This document shows, piece after piece, positions 35,252 through 44,837 of a stretch of DNA of 64,000 nt (position 1 is the first letter of the stretch; each line of letters opens with the position of its first letter). The notes under the pieces were generated by a model. That model did no database searches and was not told the origin of the DNA. It saw nothing but the letters and a program-made list of their open reading frames with translations. Source of the DNA: JBQDBK01 sp052090825 (GTDB lineage: Bacteria > Bacillota > Clostridia > Tissierellales > Peptoniphilaceae); the NCBI GenBank assembly GCA_052090825.1, contig JBQDBK010000001.1, positions 186,001-250,000 of the forward strand, written 5' to 3'. A program made the translations under genes and the position numbers.

Positions 35252-37231
35252 CTATTTTATTTTTTCTGTTCTTACTTTTTGTTCATCTATATAAATTTCA
35301 AATGTATCTCCCTTTTTAATATATTCTAAAGGTACTTTTACTTCTCCATCTTCAGAACTCTTATTATAATTGTATATTTCATATTCGTTGCCAGACTCTG
35401 TTATTCTTTTAACCCTGACTTGATGACTTGAATCATCATCTGGAATTCTTACAGTTAAATTACTTGGTAAATTTGATTCATCTGAAGAATCTTCATTCTC
35501 ATCACTAGTTTCATCTTTTAATCCATCACTAACATATAAGGTTATAGTAGAATCTTTTTCAGCTTTTTCCTTAGGTTCATAATCAACTACATCATCAAGT
35601 CCTACTGCATTTGATTTAACATATTCAACTTCAACTTTAAAGCCTAATCTCTCAAGAGTTCCCTTGGCATTATCTCCATTAACTCCTTTTAAAGAAGGTA
35701 TAGTAATAATAGTGTCTTCTGATCCTTTTGAAACAACTACACTTATATTTTTGTTTTTTACAACTTCACTATTAGCACCCGGGTCTTGGCTAATTATCTT
35801 TCCTTCTTCAATAGTATCTGAAGTCTCCATATCTATTTTATTAATAGTTAATCCTTTGCTTTGAACAATAGCTTGTGCTTCTTCTAAGGTTTTATCTGTT
35901 AAATCAGGTATAGTTATAAAATCAGGTATTCTATTTACAGTGATTTTTACTATACTACCTTTTTTTAACATCTCTTTTGCTCTAGGCTCTTGTGATAATA
36001 CTTCTTTATTTTCTTTGTCTTCTCTTTCTTCAGTTCCAGATATACTAATTTCAAATCCAGCAGCTTCAATTGACGCTTTAGCTTCTTCTTGAGACATTCC
36101 TACAACATCAGGGACTTCAACAGTGCTAATTTCTTCTTGTTTATTACTACCTATGTCTCCTGATAATACTTTTGGAGCAAAATAAGCTAACATTACTATT
36201 AGTAATAAAGCACAAACTATACCTAATATTACAGGAAGGGATGATCCTTTTTTCTTTTCTGTTTTTTTGGTTTGAGGTTTTTGATATTCTCTTTTATTTG
36301 AATTTTTACTGTTTAATATAGGTGAAGATTTAATGCCAGTTTTTGAAATTGGCATTGTTCTATTTTTCCTTGCTTCTTCTCTATAATTTATATTAGAAGT
36401 TCTACCTAATTGTATATTCTTTATATCTCTTATTAAAGTATATACATCCTTGTATCTATCGTTAGCTTCTTTCATTGTCATTTTTATTACAATTTGATCT
36501 GTCGCACTTGATACATCATTATTCCTCGCAGATGGAAGTGGCATATTGCTTTGCACCTGCATAAGAGCTACACTAACCGGATTCTCTGCTTCAAAAGGAA
36601 GTTTTCCTGTTAACATTTCATATAATACTATCCCTAATGAATATATATCTGACCTATTATCTACCTTAGTACCTCTTGCTTGTTCTGGTGAAAAATAATG
36701 AACAGAACCCATTATTGCATTAGTTGCTGTAACTGTCGAATTATCAGCAACCCTAGCTATCCCAAAATCTGTTACTTTAACTCTATCGTCTTTAGTAATC
36801 ATTATATTTTGGGATTTTATATCTCTATGAACTATGTTTTTTGAATGAGCTACCTTAAGAGCCTCAGCTATTTGAACTGTGTAATTTAAAGCTCTTTTTT
36901 CTGTGAACTTGCCTTCTTTATTTATTAGGTCTTTTAAAGTATTCCCATCTATATATTCCATTACAATATAATGAATTTTATCAAGACCTAGTTCTTCTGT
37001 CCCTACATCATAAATACTTACTATATTTGGATGAGATATACTTGCCGCTGCTAATGACTCTCTCTTGAATTTTCTTATAAAATTATTATCATCATTAAAT
37101 TCCGATTTCAAGGTTTTAATAGCAACAATCCTATCAAGCCTTCTGCAATGAGCTTTATATACATCACCCATTCCACCGGTACCAATTTTTTCTAAGATTT
37201 CATATCTATTTCCTAAAATTTTCCCTATCAT
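35252..37231 (-). CDS. prkC: PASTA-domain Ser/Thr protein kinase (PrkC/StkP type)
   Basis: Membrane kinase that senses muropeptides or lipid II and phosphorylates division and wall proteins. The protein has 659 residues. The kinase domain (about 10-270) has GTGGMGDVYKA, HRDIKSQN, DFGIAR and the activation loop. A linker is followed by a membrane segment at about 333-355 (VILGIVCALLLIVMLAYF). Three PASTA domains lie outside (starting VEVPDVVGM, ITIPDLTDK and ITIPSLKGV), then a C-terminal extension of about 90 residues. The cognate phosphatase lies 8 bases upstream. The FHA protein at 23.5 kb is a candidate reader. Confidence 0.97.
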   Translation of the reverse strand: MIGKILGNRYEILEKIGTGGMGDVYKAHCRRLDRIVAIKTLKSEFNDDNNFIRKFKRESLAAASISHPNIVSIYDVGTEELGLDKIHYIVMEYIDGNTLKDLINKEGKFTEKRALNYTVQIAEALKVAHSKNIVHRDIKSQNIMITKDDRVKVTDFGIARVADNSTVTATNAIMGSVHYFSPEQARGTKVDNRSDIYSLGIVLYEMLTGKLPFEAENPVSVALMQVQSNMPLPSARNNDVSSATDQIVIKMTMKEANDRYKDVYTLIRDIKNIQLGRTSNINYREEARKNRTMPISKTGIKSSPILNSKNSNKREYQKPQTKKTEKKKGSSLPVILGIVCALLLIVMLAYFAPKVLSGDIGSNKQEEISTVEVPDVVGMSQEEAKASIEAAGFEISISGTEEREDKENKEVLSQEPRAKEMLKKGSIVKITVNRIPDFITIPDLTDKTLEEAQAIVQSKGLTINKIDMETSDTIEEGKIISQDPGANSEVVKNKNISVVVSKGSEDTIITIPSLKGVNGDNAKGTLERLGFKVEVEYVKSNAVGLDDVVDYEPKEKAEKDSTITLYVSDGLKDETSDENEDSSDESNLPSNLTVRIPDDDSSHQVRVKRITESGNEYEIYNYNKSSEDGEVKVPLEYIKKGDTFEIYIDEQKVRTEKIK

Positions 37232-37239
37232 AGTTACAC

Positions 37240-37959
37240 CTACTTATTATCTATTATAATTAATGTGATATTATCAATACCACCGTTTAAAAGAGCTTCC
37301 TGAATTAACTTATTTGCCCCATCTTCTATTTCTTTTTTTTCTAAAATTTTATAAATTTTTTGATCTTTTACCATATTAGTTAGTCCATCTGAGCAAATTA
37401 AATATCTATAGCCTTTATTTAAGCTTAATTTTTTTACTTCTACATCTATAGACTCCGAAGTTCCCAAAGCTTTAGTCAGTACATTTCTCTTGGGATGATT
37501 TTTAGCTTCTTCTTTTGAGATCTCTCCCATTTGAATGAGATAATTTATAAAAGAATCATCCATAGTAATCTGATTTATATTATTTTTACTTATTTCATAT
37601 ATCCTACTATCACCTATGTTAGCATAATAGATTTCATTATTATATATATATATTAAAGAAAGTGTAGTTCCCATACCTCTGTATTTTAAATTATCTTTTG
37701 CTAAAGAAAATATCTTTTTATTAACCTCATATATAGAGTTTTTTATAAGGCTTATTAATTCTTCCTCATTTTCTACTTCTTTTTCTAGAAATTTACCAAT
37801 CTCTTCTACTGCTATGGAACTTGCAATTTCACCAGCTTTATGTCCACCCATTCCATCAGCCAATAAAAAATATTTTCTATTTTTATAGTCTATATTATAG
37901 GAATCTTCATTATTTTCTCTAACAGACCCCTTATTTGTTGCGGCTATAAACTTCATCAT
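37240..37959 (-). CDS. stp: PP2C-family Ser/Thr phosphatase
   Basis: Reverses the PASTA kinase. The protein has 239 residues with metal-binding motifs VRENNEDSYN, LADGMGGHKAGEIAS, ANIGDSRIY, LICSDGLTNMV and DNITLIIID. AAGGAGG lies 5 bases before the first of two adjacent ATG codons. It overlaps the end of rlmN by 29 bases. Confidence 0.96.
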   Translation of the reverse strand: MMKFIAATNKGSVRENNEDSYNIDYKNRKYFLLADGMGGHKAGEIASSIAVEEIGKFLEKEVENEEELISLIKNSIYEVNKKIFSLAKDNLKYRGMGTTLSLIYIYNNEIYYANIGDSRIYEISKNNINQITMDDSFINYLIQMGEISKEEAKNHPKRNVLTKALGTSESIDVEVKKLSLNKGYRYLICSDGLTNMVKDQKIYKILEKKEIEDGANKLIQEALLNGGIDNITLIIIDNK

Positions 37960-38983
37960 TACCGCCTCCTTTATAATTACGTCTTAATTGACCACATGAA
38001 GCATTAACATCTATTCCTAATTCTCTTCTAATTGTAACATTTAGACCCATTGCTTCAAGTTTTTTCTTGAAATTCATTATATCAATTTTATTAGGTCTTC
38101 CCTTATTATATTCTACTATAGGATTTAATGGAATTAAATTAATATGAGATTTCAAATCTTTTAACAAAATTTTCAATTCCCTTGCATTAGTGTCATTATC
38201 ATTCTCTCCTGCTATTAAGGTATATTCAAAAGTTATTCTGGAATTTGTAGAATTAGAATAATATTTACAAGCTTCAATTAAATCTTTTAAATTAAATTTC
38301 TTATTAATAGGCATTAAATTAGACCTACTAATATTATTTGTATCATGAAGAGATATGGCTAAAGTTATAGGAATATTTTCATCAGCTAATTTATAAATTT
38401 TATCTGCAAGACCACATGTTGATAAAGTGATATTTCTATAACTTAAATTTTTACCATTTTCATCATGAATAAGTTTTAAAAACCTAACTACATTAGTATA
38501 GTTATCTAAAGGCTCTCCTGATCCCATCAATATTACATTTGATATCTTAATATCATATTTATTTTCTACTACATAGACTTGGTATAAAATTTCTGCCGGA
38601 CTAAGATTTCTTACTAAACCACCCTTTGTAGATGCACAGAAAACACAAGCCATTCTACAACCAACTTGAGTTGAAACGCATAAGGAGTATCCATGTTTAT
38701 ATTTCATTAATACGCCTTCTATTATATTTCCATCATCTAAAATATATAGTAATTTTTTTGTACTATCTAATTTAGAATTAAATTCTTCTAATATTTCTAC
38801 CTTTGAAAATTTTTCATTATCTAGCAAATTTTTAATTAAGTTTTTAGGTAAATTAGAATTTTCAATATCTAATCTCTTTTTTAAATGTAAAAAATCATAA
38901 AGTTGTTTGGCTCTGAAAGACTTGTGTCCATAACTATTTATTAAATTTTTTAACTCATCTAAGTATAGTGAATTTATTTCCAT
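37931..38983 (-). CDS. rlmN: 23S rRNA (A2503-C2) and tRNA methyltransferase RlmN
   Basis: Radical-SAM enzyme. The protein has 350 residues: the [4Fe-4S] motif GCRMACVFCAS, VLMGSGEPLDNY, TLSTCGLADKI, and the C-terminal catalytic Cys in DVNASCGQLR. It begins right at the rsmB stop. Confidence 0.97.
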   Translation of the reverse strand: MEINSLYLDELKNLINSYGHKSFRAKQLYDFLHLKKRLDIENSNLPKNLIKNLLDNEKFSKVEILEEFNSKLDSTKKLLYILDDGNIIEGVLMKYKHGYSLCVSTQVGCRMACVFCASTKGGLVRNLSPAEILYQVYVVENKYDIKISNVILMGSGEPLDNYTNVVRFLKLIHDENGKNLSYRNITLSTCGLADKIYKLADENIPITLAISLHDTNNISRSNLMPINKKFNLKDLIEACKYYSNSTNSRITFEYTLIAGENDNDTNARELKILLKDLKSHINLIPLNPIVEYNKGRPNKIDIMNFKKKLEAMGLNVTIRRELGIDVNASCGQLRRNYKGGGNDEVYSRNK

Positions 38984-40299
38984 TAAACCATCCTTTTCAT
39001 TCTACAGATAGTAAACCCATCTGTATTATTTATATTAGGATATAATCTTAAAAATTCTTTATCTTTTGTTTTTAACATTTTAAATTCATTTTTATTTTTA
39101 ATTAATTCTAACACTGGTTCTTCATTTTCTTCCTTACTTAGAGTACAAGTAGAATATATAATAATTCCATCTTTTTTTATATACTTACTTGCATTTTCTA
39201 AAATTTTACTTTGTATTTCTTTAAGGCTTAGTATATCTTCATAGCTTCTATTATATTTTATTTCTGGTTTTCTTCTATATAAACCTAAACCAGAACAAGG
39301 AGCATCCACTAAAATTAGATCGAATTTATTAATAAAACTGTGATTTAATATTGTTGCATCATTCTTCAAAATTTTAATATTATTTATGGCTAGTCTGTTT
39401 TTATTTTCTTCAATTAAAGAAAGCTTTTTCTTCGAAATATCGCAAGAGAGTATCTTAGAGTCTTTATTTAGCATAGCCAAATTAAAACTTTTACCACCTG
39501 GTGCTGCACATAAATCTAATATATTTCCACTAGATATAGAGTTTTCTGCAACTAAAATTGACGCTTCATCTTGAATATAAAAATATCCTTTTTTAAATAA
39601 ACTTTCTTTAAATATTCCTTCTGGATTTTTTATTTTTAAACCATAACTTGAAAGTTTAGTTTTTTCCACTTCATAACCTAAAGCTTCCAAATCTAAAATT
39701 AAATCCTCTCTTCTTATTTTTAGACTATTAACCCTAATTGTAAAAGGAGCTATATCATTATTGGCTTTAAGTAAATTTTCTACAAACTCTTTATCATGTT
39801 CTTTTAGCATCATATCTACATAAAACTTAGGATGAGAATATTTTATACTTAAGTATTCTACAAAATCTTTATTTTTAATATTTTCTAAATAAAAATCAGA
39901 ATTTACTATATTTTCCTTATTTCTAGATATATTTCTAAGTATTGCATTTACAAACCCTTTTGAACCTTTATTGCCAAAAATTTTAGATAATCTTACAGAC
40001 TCATTTATTATTGAATATTCTGGTATCCTATCTAAAAAGAACATTTGATAAATACCCATTTCTAAAATAATAAGAATTATAGGATGGATTTTCTTTATTC
40101 TTATTTTTGAATAAAATTTTATTATGCTATCTAGTAAAAATTTATTCTTTATAACACCTGTACTTATATTCACTATTAAATTATAATCTCTTTTACTTAT
40201 TTCTGCCATTTGCAGAATAGATAATTCTTCATTTAAAAAGGCACCTTTATTCAATACATTATCTATTATAAAAAGTGCCTTTCTTCTAAGTTCTTTCAT
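38983..40299 (-). CDS. rsmB: 16S rRNA (C967-C5) methyltransferase RsmB
   Basis: The protein has 438 residues: NusB-like RNA-binding domain (1-140) and SAM-dependent Rossmann domain with DLCAAPGGKSFNLA, VDAPCSGLGLYRRKPEIK (catalytic Cys) and IIYSTCTLSKEENE (second Cys). It lies in the conserved fmt-yugP-rsmB-rlmN-stp-prkC run. Confidence 0.95.
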   Translation of the reverse strand: MKELRRKALFIIDNVLNKGAFLNEELSILQMAEISKRDYNLIVNISTGVIKNKFLLDSIIKFYSKIRIKKIHPIILIILEMGIYQMFFLDRIPEYSIINESVRLSKIFGNKGSKGFVNAILRNISRNKENIVNSDFYLENIKNKDFVEYLSIKYSHPKFYVDMMLKEHDKEFVENLLKANNDIAPFTIRVNSLKIRREDLILDLEALGYEVEKTKLSSYGLKIKNPEGIFKESLFKKGYFYIQDEASILVAENSISSGNILDLCAAPGGKSFNLAMLNKDSKILSCDISKKKLSLIEENKNRLAINNIKILKNDATILNHSFINKFDLILVDAPCSGLGLYRRKPEIKYNRSYEDILSLKEIQSKILENASKYIKKDGIIIYSTCTLSKEENEEPVLELIKNKNEFKMLKTKDKEFLRLYPNINNTDGFTICRMKRMV

Positions 40300-40301
40300 A
40301 T

Positions 40302-40991
40302 TTAGTCTCTTTGCCTTCCAATAGAAATAAGTCTAATTAACTGAGCTATAGCAACTAATGTAGCTGCTATATAGGTTAAAGCTGCAGCTCTTAAAACTTC
40401 TCCTGATCCTTTTAATCCTTCTTCTTGTAATATTCCTTGAGCTAGTTCTCCTTGTGCTCTTCTACTTGCATCAAATTCAACAGGTAAAGTCACTATTTGA
40501 AATAAAACAGCTATAGAAAAAAGTGCTATACCCAATTTCAAAAAAAATGCAGAGAAAAATAAACCCATTAAAATAAAAGCCATAGATAAATTAGAACCAA
40601 TAGTTGCCGCTGGAACTAATAGCGCTCTTAACTTTAGTGGAGCATAGTTTTCTTGATCTTGTAAGGCATGTCCTACTTCATGCGCTGCTACTCCAAGAGA
40701 AGCTACAGAAGAACCAGAATAAACATTACTTGATAAATTTAAAACTTTTGTACTAGGATCATAATTATCGCTTAATTTCCCAGATATTACTTTTATATCT
40801 ACATCTTTTAATCCATTTCTATCCATTATTATCCTAGCTGCTTGAGCTCCTGTAAGCCCAGATTTAGAATCTACCTTGCTATATTTTTCATAAGCCCTAG
40901 AAATTTTAAACTGAGCATACATAGCAAGAATTAAAGCTGGTAGTAAATAAATCATATATTGATAATCTATTCCATATCCATATCTATACAT
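40302..40991 (-). CDS. Zinc membrane metallopeptidase, YugP family
   Basis: The protein has 229 residues with an N-terminal membrane segment and at least two more in the middle and C-terminal part. The zinc motif is GVAAHEVGHALQDQ (HExxH-type). PVEFDASRRAQ recalls the third-ligand region of the family. The family is widespread in Bacillota between fmt and rsmB, and the substrate is not known. Confidence 0.92.
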   Translation of the reverse strand: MYRYGYGIDYQYMIYLLPALILAMYAQFKISRAYEKYSKVDSKSGLTGAQAARIIMDRNGLKDVDIKVISGKLSDNYDPSTKVLNLSSNVYSGSSVASLGVAAHEVGHALQDQENYAPLKLRALLVPAATIGSNLSMAFILMGLFFSAFFLKLGIALFSIAVLFQIVTLPVEFDASRRAQGELAQGILQEEGLKGSGEVLRAAALTYIAATLVAIAQLIRLISIGRQRD

Positions 40992-40992
40992 A

Positions 40993-41919
40993 TTAACCTC
41001 CTAATACTTCTCCTTCATCAAAACTATTCCCAGCTAAAAAAGATTTTATATCCATCTCTTTTTTGCCAGGAAATTTTAACCTAGTTATAAGAATACTACC
41101 ATCTTTAGTAGCAACTTCTAACTTTTTATGAGAATTTATTATTTCTCCTGGTTTCCCACTTATATCTCTATTCTTTATCTCAGCACCACTTATCTTAAAT
41201 CTTATTCCCTTATATGTTGTTGATGCTGCATCTCTTCCCATTATACCTTTTATGGTTCTAATTATTTCTACAGTGTTTTGTTTATCAAAGTCAATATAAG
41301 CATCTTCTTTTTCTATTTTATGTGCATATGTTGATAAATTTTCTTCTTGTTTAATAAAGCTTATATTACCTTTTTCTAACTTATTTATAAAATCAACAAT
41401 TAATTCTCCACCTAATTTAGAAAGTTCCTCTTCAAGCTCAATAGCATTTTTATCCCCAATTTCTATTTCAGATTGTAAGGAAATATCTCCTGTATCAAGA
41501 CCTTCCTCCATTTTCATAATAGTAACGCCACTTTTACCATCTCCATTTAATATTGCTCTATTTATTGGAGCTGCCCCTCTTAGTTTAGGTAGCAATGAAG
41601 CGTGTATATTAACTGAATAATATTTAGGAATATCTAAAACTTCACTTTTTAAAATTTGCCCATATGCAACAACTACAAATAAATCTGCTTTTTTCGACTT
41701 TAAATATTCTATAGATTCTTGACTATTTACATCCTTTGGTTGAAAGACTTCTAAACCTAATTCAAGAGCCTTTTCTTTTATTGGAGAAAATTTTAATTTT
41801 TTCCCTCTTCCTCTAGCTTTATCAATTCCTGTGACAACAGATATTATATTAAAATTTTTATTTAATTTCTCTAGAATTCCTACTCCAAATTCAGGAGTTG
41901 ACATAAAAATTATATCCAT
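40993..41919 (-). CDS. fmt: Methionyl-tRNA formyltransferase
   Basis: Formylates initiator Met-tRNA. The protein has 308 residues: VVTGIDKARGRGKKL, SVNIHASLLPKLRGAAPINRAIL (active Asn/His) and GLDTGDISLQ, plus the C-terminal OB domain. It is coupled to def by a one-base overlap, the classic pair. Confidence 0.97.
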   Translation of the reverse strand: MDIIFMSTPEFGVGILEKLNKNFNIISVVTGIDKARGRGKKLKFSPIKEKALELGLEVFQPKDVNSQESIEYLKSKKADLFVVVAYGQILKSEVLDIPKYYSVNIHASLLPKLRGAAPINRAILNGDGKSGVTIMKMEEGLDTGDISLQSEIEIGDKNAIELEEELSKLGGELIVDFINKLEKGNISFIKQEENLSTYAHKIEKEDAYIDFDKQNTVEIIRTIKGIMGRDAASTTYKGIRFKISGAEIKNRDISGKPGEIINSHKKLEVATKDGSILITRLKFPGKKEMDIKSFLAGNSFDEGEVLGG

Positions 41920-42407
41920 TATATTTCACTTTCCACTTCTTCACTATTCTCATCTATTACATACATTTCTTTTGCTAAATCTGAATATAAAACGCCATCT
42001 AAGTGATCTATTTCATGCTGCAATATCCTAGCTAGGAATTCTTGAGCCCTTAACTCTTTTTCTTCAAAGTTATCATCTAAATAATTTACTAAAACTTCAT
42101 CAGCTCTTTCTACTCTTCCTTGTTTATTAGGTAAAGATAAGCAACCTTCTAGACCAACTTGCTTTCCTTTTTTTTCTTTTATAACTGGATTTATCATGGC
42201 AAACCTATTACCCTCTCTATCATCTACTGTTATAAGTCTTTTTAATATTCCTATTTGGGGTGCTGCCAAACCTACTCCGTTAGCTTTATCCATAGTTTCG
42301 TACATATCATTTATTAAAATTTTAAGTCTATCATTAAAATTTTTTACTTCTCTAGATTTTTTTCTTAAAACTGGATCATCATCTATTCTTATATTGCGAT
42401 AAGCCAT
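41919..42407 (-). CDS. def: Peptide deformylase
   Basis: Removes the formyl group from new proteins. The protein has 162 residues. Motif 1 is GVGLAAPQIG, motif 2 EGCLSLP (Cys metal ligand) and motif 3 LQHEIDHLDGVL. The C-terminal acidic tail is short. Confidence 0.97.
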   Translation of the reverse strand: MAYRNIRIDDDPVLRKKSREVKNFNDRLKILINDMYETMDKANGVGLAAPQIGILKRLITVDDREGNRFAMINPVIKEKKGKQVGLEGCLSLPNKQGRVERADEVLVNYLDDNFEEKELRAQEFLARILQHEIDHLDGVLYSDLAKEMYVIDENSEEVESEI

Positions 42408-42416
42408 TTAATCACC

Positions 42417-44792
42417 TCATATAAATTCTATATCTACATATACATTATTTTTATCAAATTCTTTTTTATTATTATTTAATACCCATTTTAGTATTTCTCT
42501 TAACTTTTCTAAATAGTTTGGTGGAACTTTAATAGTGAATTTTTCTTTATAAATATTTTTTATTTTAGGAACTTTAATTGGTTTAGTTACCTCTAAATCA
42601 AGACCTCTTGTTTCTTTGCTTATTTGTCTTAAAAACCAATAAGCAAAGTTTTCTAATCCTTCTTCTTTATTTGAAGATAAATATATATTTATCATCTTTC
42701 TAAATGGAGGGTATTTAAATTTTTCTCTTAGGTCTATTTCTCTATTATAGAATTTTTTATAATTTCCTTCTTTAGCATCTATAATAGCATAATTATCAGG
42801 ATTATAGGACTGAATTATTACACAACCTTCTTTTTCAGCTCTTCCTGCTCTTCCTGAAACTTGTGTTAAAAGCTGAAATGTGGTTTCGTTAGCTCTGAAA
42901 TCTGAAATATAAAGAGATAAGTCTGCTGCCATCACTCCTACTAAAGTAACATTTTCAAAATCTAATCCTTTTGCTACCATCTGTGTCCCAATTAATATAT
43001 CTATTTCTCTATTTTTTACTTTTTTATAAATTTCATCATAAGAAGCTTTATTATTTGTTGTATCTCTATCCATTCTCAAAACTTTAGCATAAGGAAAATA
43101 TTTAGCAACTTCTTCTTCCAACTTTTGTGTTCCAATACCAAATTGCTTTATAAACTTACTACCACATTCAGGGCAAGTATCCACCATATGTTTAGTTGCC
43201 CCGCAATAATGACATCTTAGCATATTTATATTCTTATGATAAGTCATTGATATATCACAAGAATTACATTTAATAACGTGTCCACAAGTTCTGCAAGCTA
43301 TAAAATTTGAAAACCCTCTTCTATTTAAAAATAATATTATTTGTTCTTTTTTAGACAACTTATCTTCTATTGCTGTTTTTAAGGCGGAGCTAAATATAGA
43401 TAGATTACCTAAAATTAGTTCTTCTCTCATATCTACAATTTTTATTTCAGGTAATTTAGATCCAATTACTGCTCTTTTATTTAATTCAAATAAGTTATAT
43501 TCACCTTTACTAGCCTTATAATAAGATTCTACACTTGGGGTAGCTGATCCTAAAATCAATTTACAATTATTTAATTCCGCTCTTTTCTTAGCTACTTCAA
43601 TTGTGTCATATCTTAAAGAATTATGAAATCTATATGAACTATCATGTTCTTCGTCTACTATTATTAAACTCAGGTTAGAAAATGGAGCAAATACAGCTGA
43701 CCTTACACCAACCACTACATCTACTTTGCCGTTTTTTATCATATTCCAAGCATCATATCTCTCTCCTAAAGATAACTTGGAATGCAATACAGCAACTCTT
43801 TTATTAAATCTAGCCATAAATCTTTCAATCATTTGAGGAGTTAATCCTATTTCTGGAACTAGTACAATGACCTTACCACCATTTCTTATATTTTCTTCTG
43901 TTAATTTTAAATAAACTTCCGTTTTCCCTGATCCAGTAAGTCCGTGTAATAAAGATACTTGCTTTTGAGAATTTAGTATGGAATTCAATGCTTTCATTTG
44001 TTCAAAATTTAAATTATGAATCTTATCTTCTTTTATTTCTGTATATCTTTCTCTAAACTTTTTCTTATCATATATACTTATTAGATTTTTATTTTCTAAG
44101 CTTTTTAAAGGAGAGTCAGAAATTTTTAAGTTTTTTAAGATATCAGATCTTAATACTTCTCCTTCTTTTTTAAGATAATCAACAACGAGATTTTGTTTAT
44201 AGCTTAATTTTAGGTTAGGAATTAAAGTTTCATAATCTTCTTTTAATTTTACATATTTTTGAAATCTAAATCCACCTATTGTCTCTATCTCAAAATCTAA
44301 CTTTATTTTATTTTTATCTATCAATTTCCTTAAGACAGCTTTTTTCTCATTATCTGATTTAATAAAATCAATATTATAATTATTCTTTTTTAATTCTTTA
44401 ATCAAGTTTGATTCTTCAAATGTTAAATTATCATAATTTAATATTTCAGCTGTATTAACTATTTTTTTTATATTTCCTGGAGGCAATATAGGAGCAAAAC
44501 TCTGTATAGGACTTGTAATATACTTTTCCGACATCCAAAATCCTAAATTTATCAATTCTTTAGAAACTATAGGAACAAAATCAATTACTTCAATAATTTC
44601 TTTCAATTTATAATTTTCATCAAATTTATTTGACAATCCTACTATCAAGGCAATTTCTTTTCTGTTGCCTTTTCCAAAAGGCACTACTACCCTAACTCCT
44701 AAATCTAGGCTAAATTTATCAGATGCATAATAGGTATAAAGATTATTTAATTTTGAAACTTTATTATATATAAAAACTTTTAAATATTTCAT
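42417..44792 (-). CDS. priA: Primosomal protein N' (PriA helicase)
   Basis: Restarts stalled replication forks. The protein has 791 residues: 3'-DNA-binding domain (1-110), SF2 helicase with Walker A LLHGLTGSGKTEVY and VDEEHD, and a zinc-binding insert with four CxxC-type pairs (CRTCGHVIKCNSC, LRCHYCG, TCPECGS). The C-terminal helicase lobe has GTQMVAKGLDFENV and QVSGRAGRAEK. A hairpin at the coaBC end lies 25 bases ahead of it. Confidence 0.97.
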   Translation of the reverse strand: MKYLKVFIYNKVSKLNNLYTYYASDKFSLDLGVRVVVPFGKGNRKEIALIVGLSNKFDENYKLKEIIEVIDFVPIVSKELINLGFWMSEKYITSPIQSFAPILPPGNIKKIVNTAEILNYDNLTFEESNLIKELKKNNYNIDFIKSDNEKKAVLRKLIDKNKIKLDFEIETIGGFRFQKYVKLKEDYETLIPNLKLSYKQNLVVDYLKKEGEVLRSDILKNLKISDSPLKSLENKNLISIYDKKKFRERYTEIKEDKIHNLNFEQMKALNSILNSQKQVSLLHGLTGSGKTEVYLKLTEENIRNGGKVIVLVPEIGLTPQMIERFMARFNKRVAVLHSKLSLGERYDAWNMIKNGKVDVVVGVRSAVFAPFSNLSLIIVDEEHDSSYRFHNSLRYDTIEVAKKRAELNNCKLILGSATPSVESYYKASKGEYNLFELNKRAVIGSKLPEIKIVDMREELILGNLSIFSSALKTAIEDKLSKKEQIILFLNRRGFSNFIACRTCGHVIKCNSCDISMTYHKNINMLRCHYCGATKHMVDTCPECGSKFIKQFGIGTQKLEEEVAKYFPYAKVLRMDRDTTNNKASYDEIYKKVKNREIDILIGTQMVAKGLDFENVTLVGVMAADLSLYISDFRANETTFQLLTQVSGRAGRAEKEGCVIIQSYNPDNYAIIDAKEGNYKKFYNREIDLREKFKYPPFRKMINIYLSSNKEEGLENFAYWFLRQISKETRGLDLEVTKPIKVPKIKNIYKEKFTIKVPPNYLEKLREILKWVLNNNKKEFDKNNVYVDIEFI

Positions 44793-44816
44793 TTAATCAC
44801 CTAATTATCAAAAAGA

Positions 44817-44837
44817 AAGCAAGATTAAATCTTGCTT
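44817..44837 (-). terminator. Hairpin at the coaBC stop, possible partial terminator
   Basis: AAGCAAGATT pairs with AATCTTGCTT, overlaps the coaBC stop, and is followed on the minus strand by TCTTTTT. Only 24 bases separate it from priA, so partial read-through is more likely than a full stop. Confidence 0.5.
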
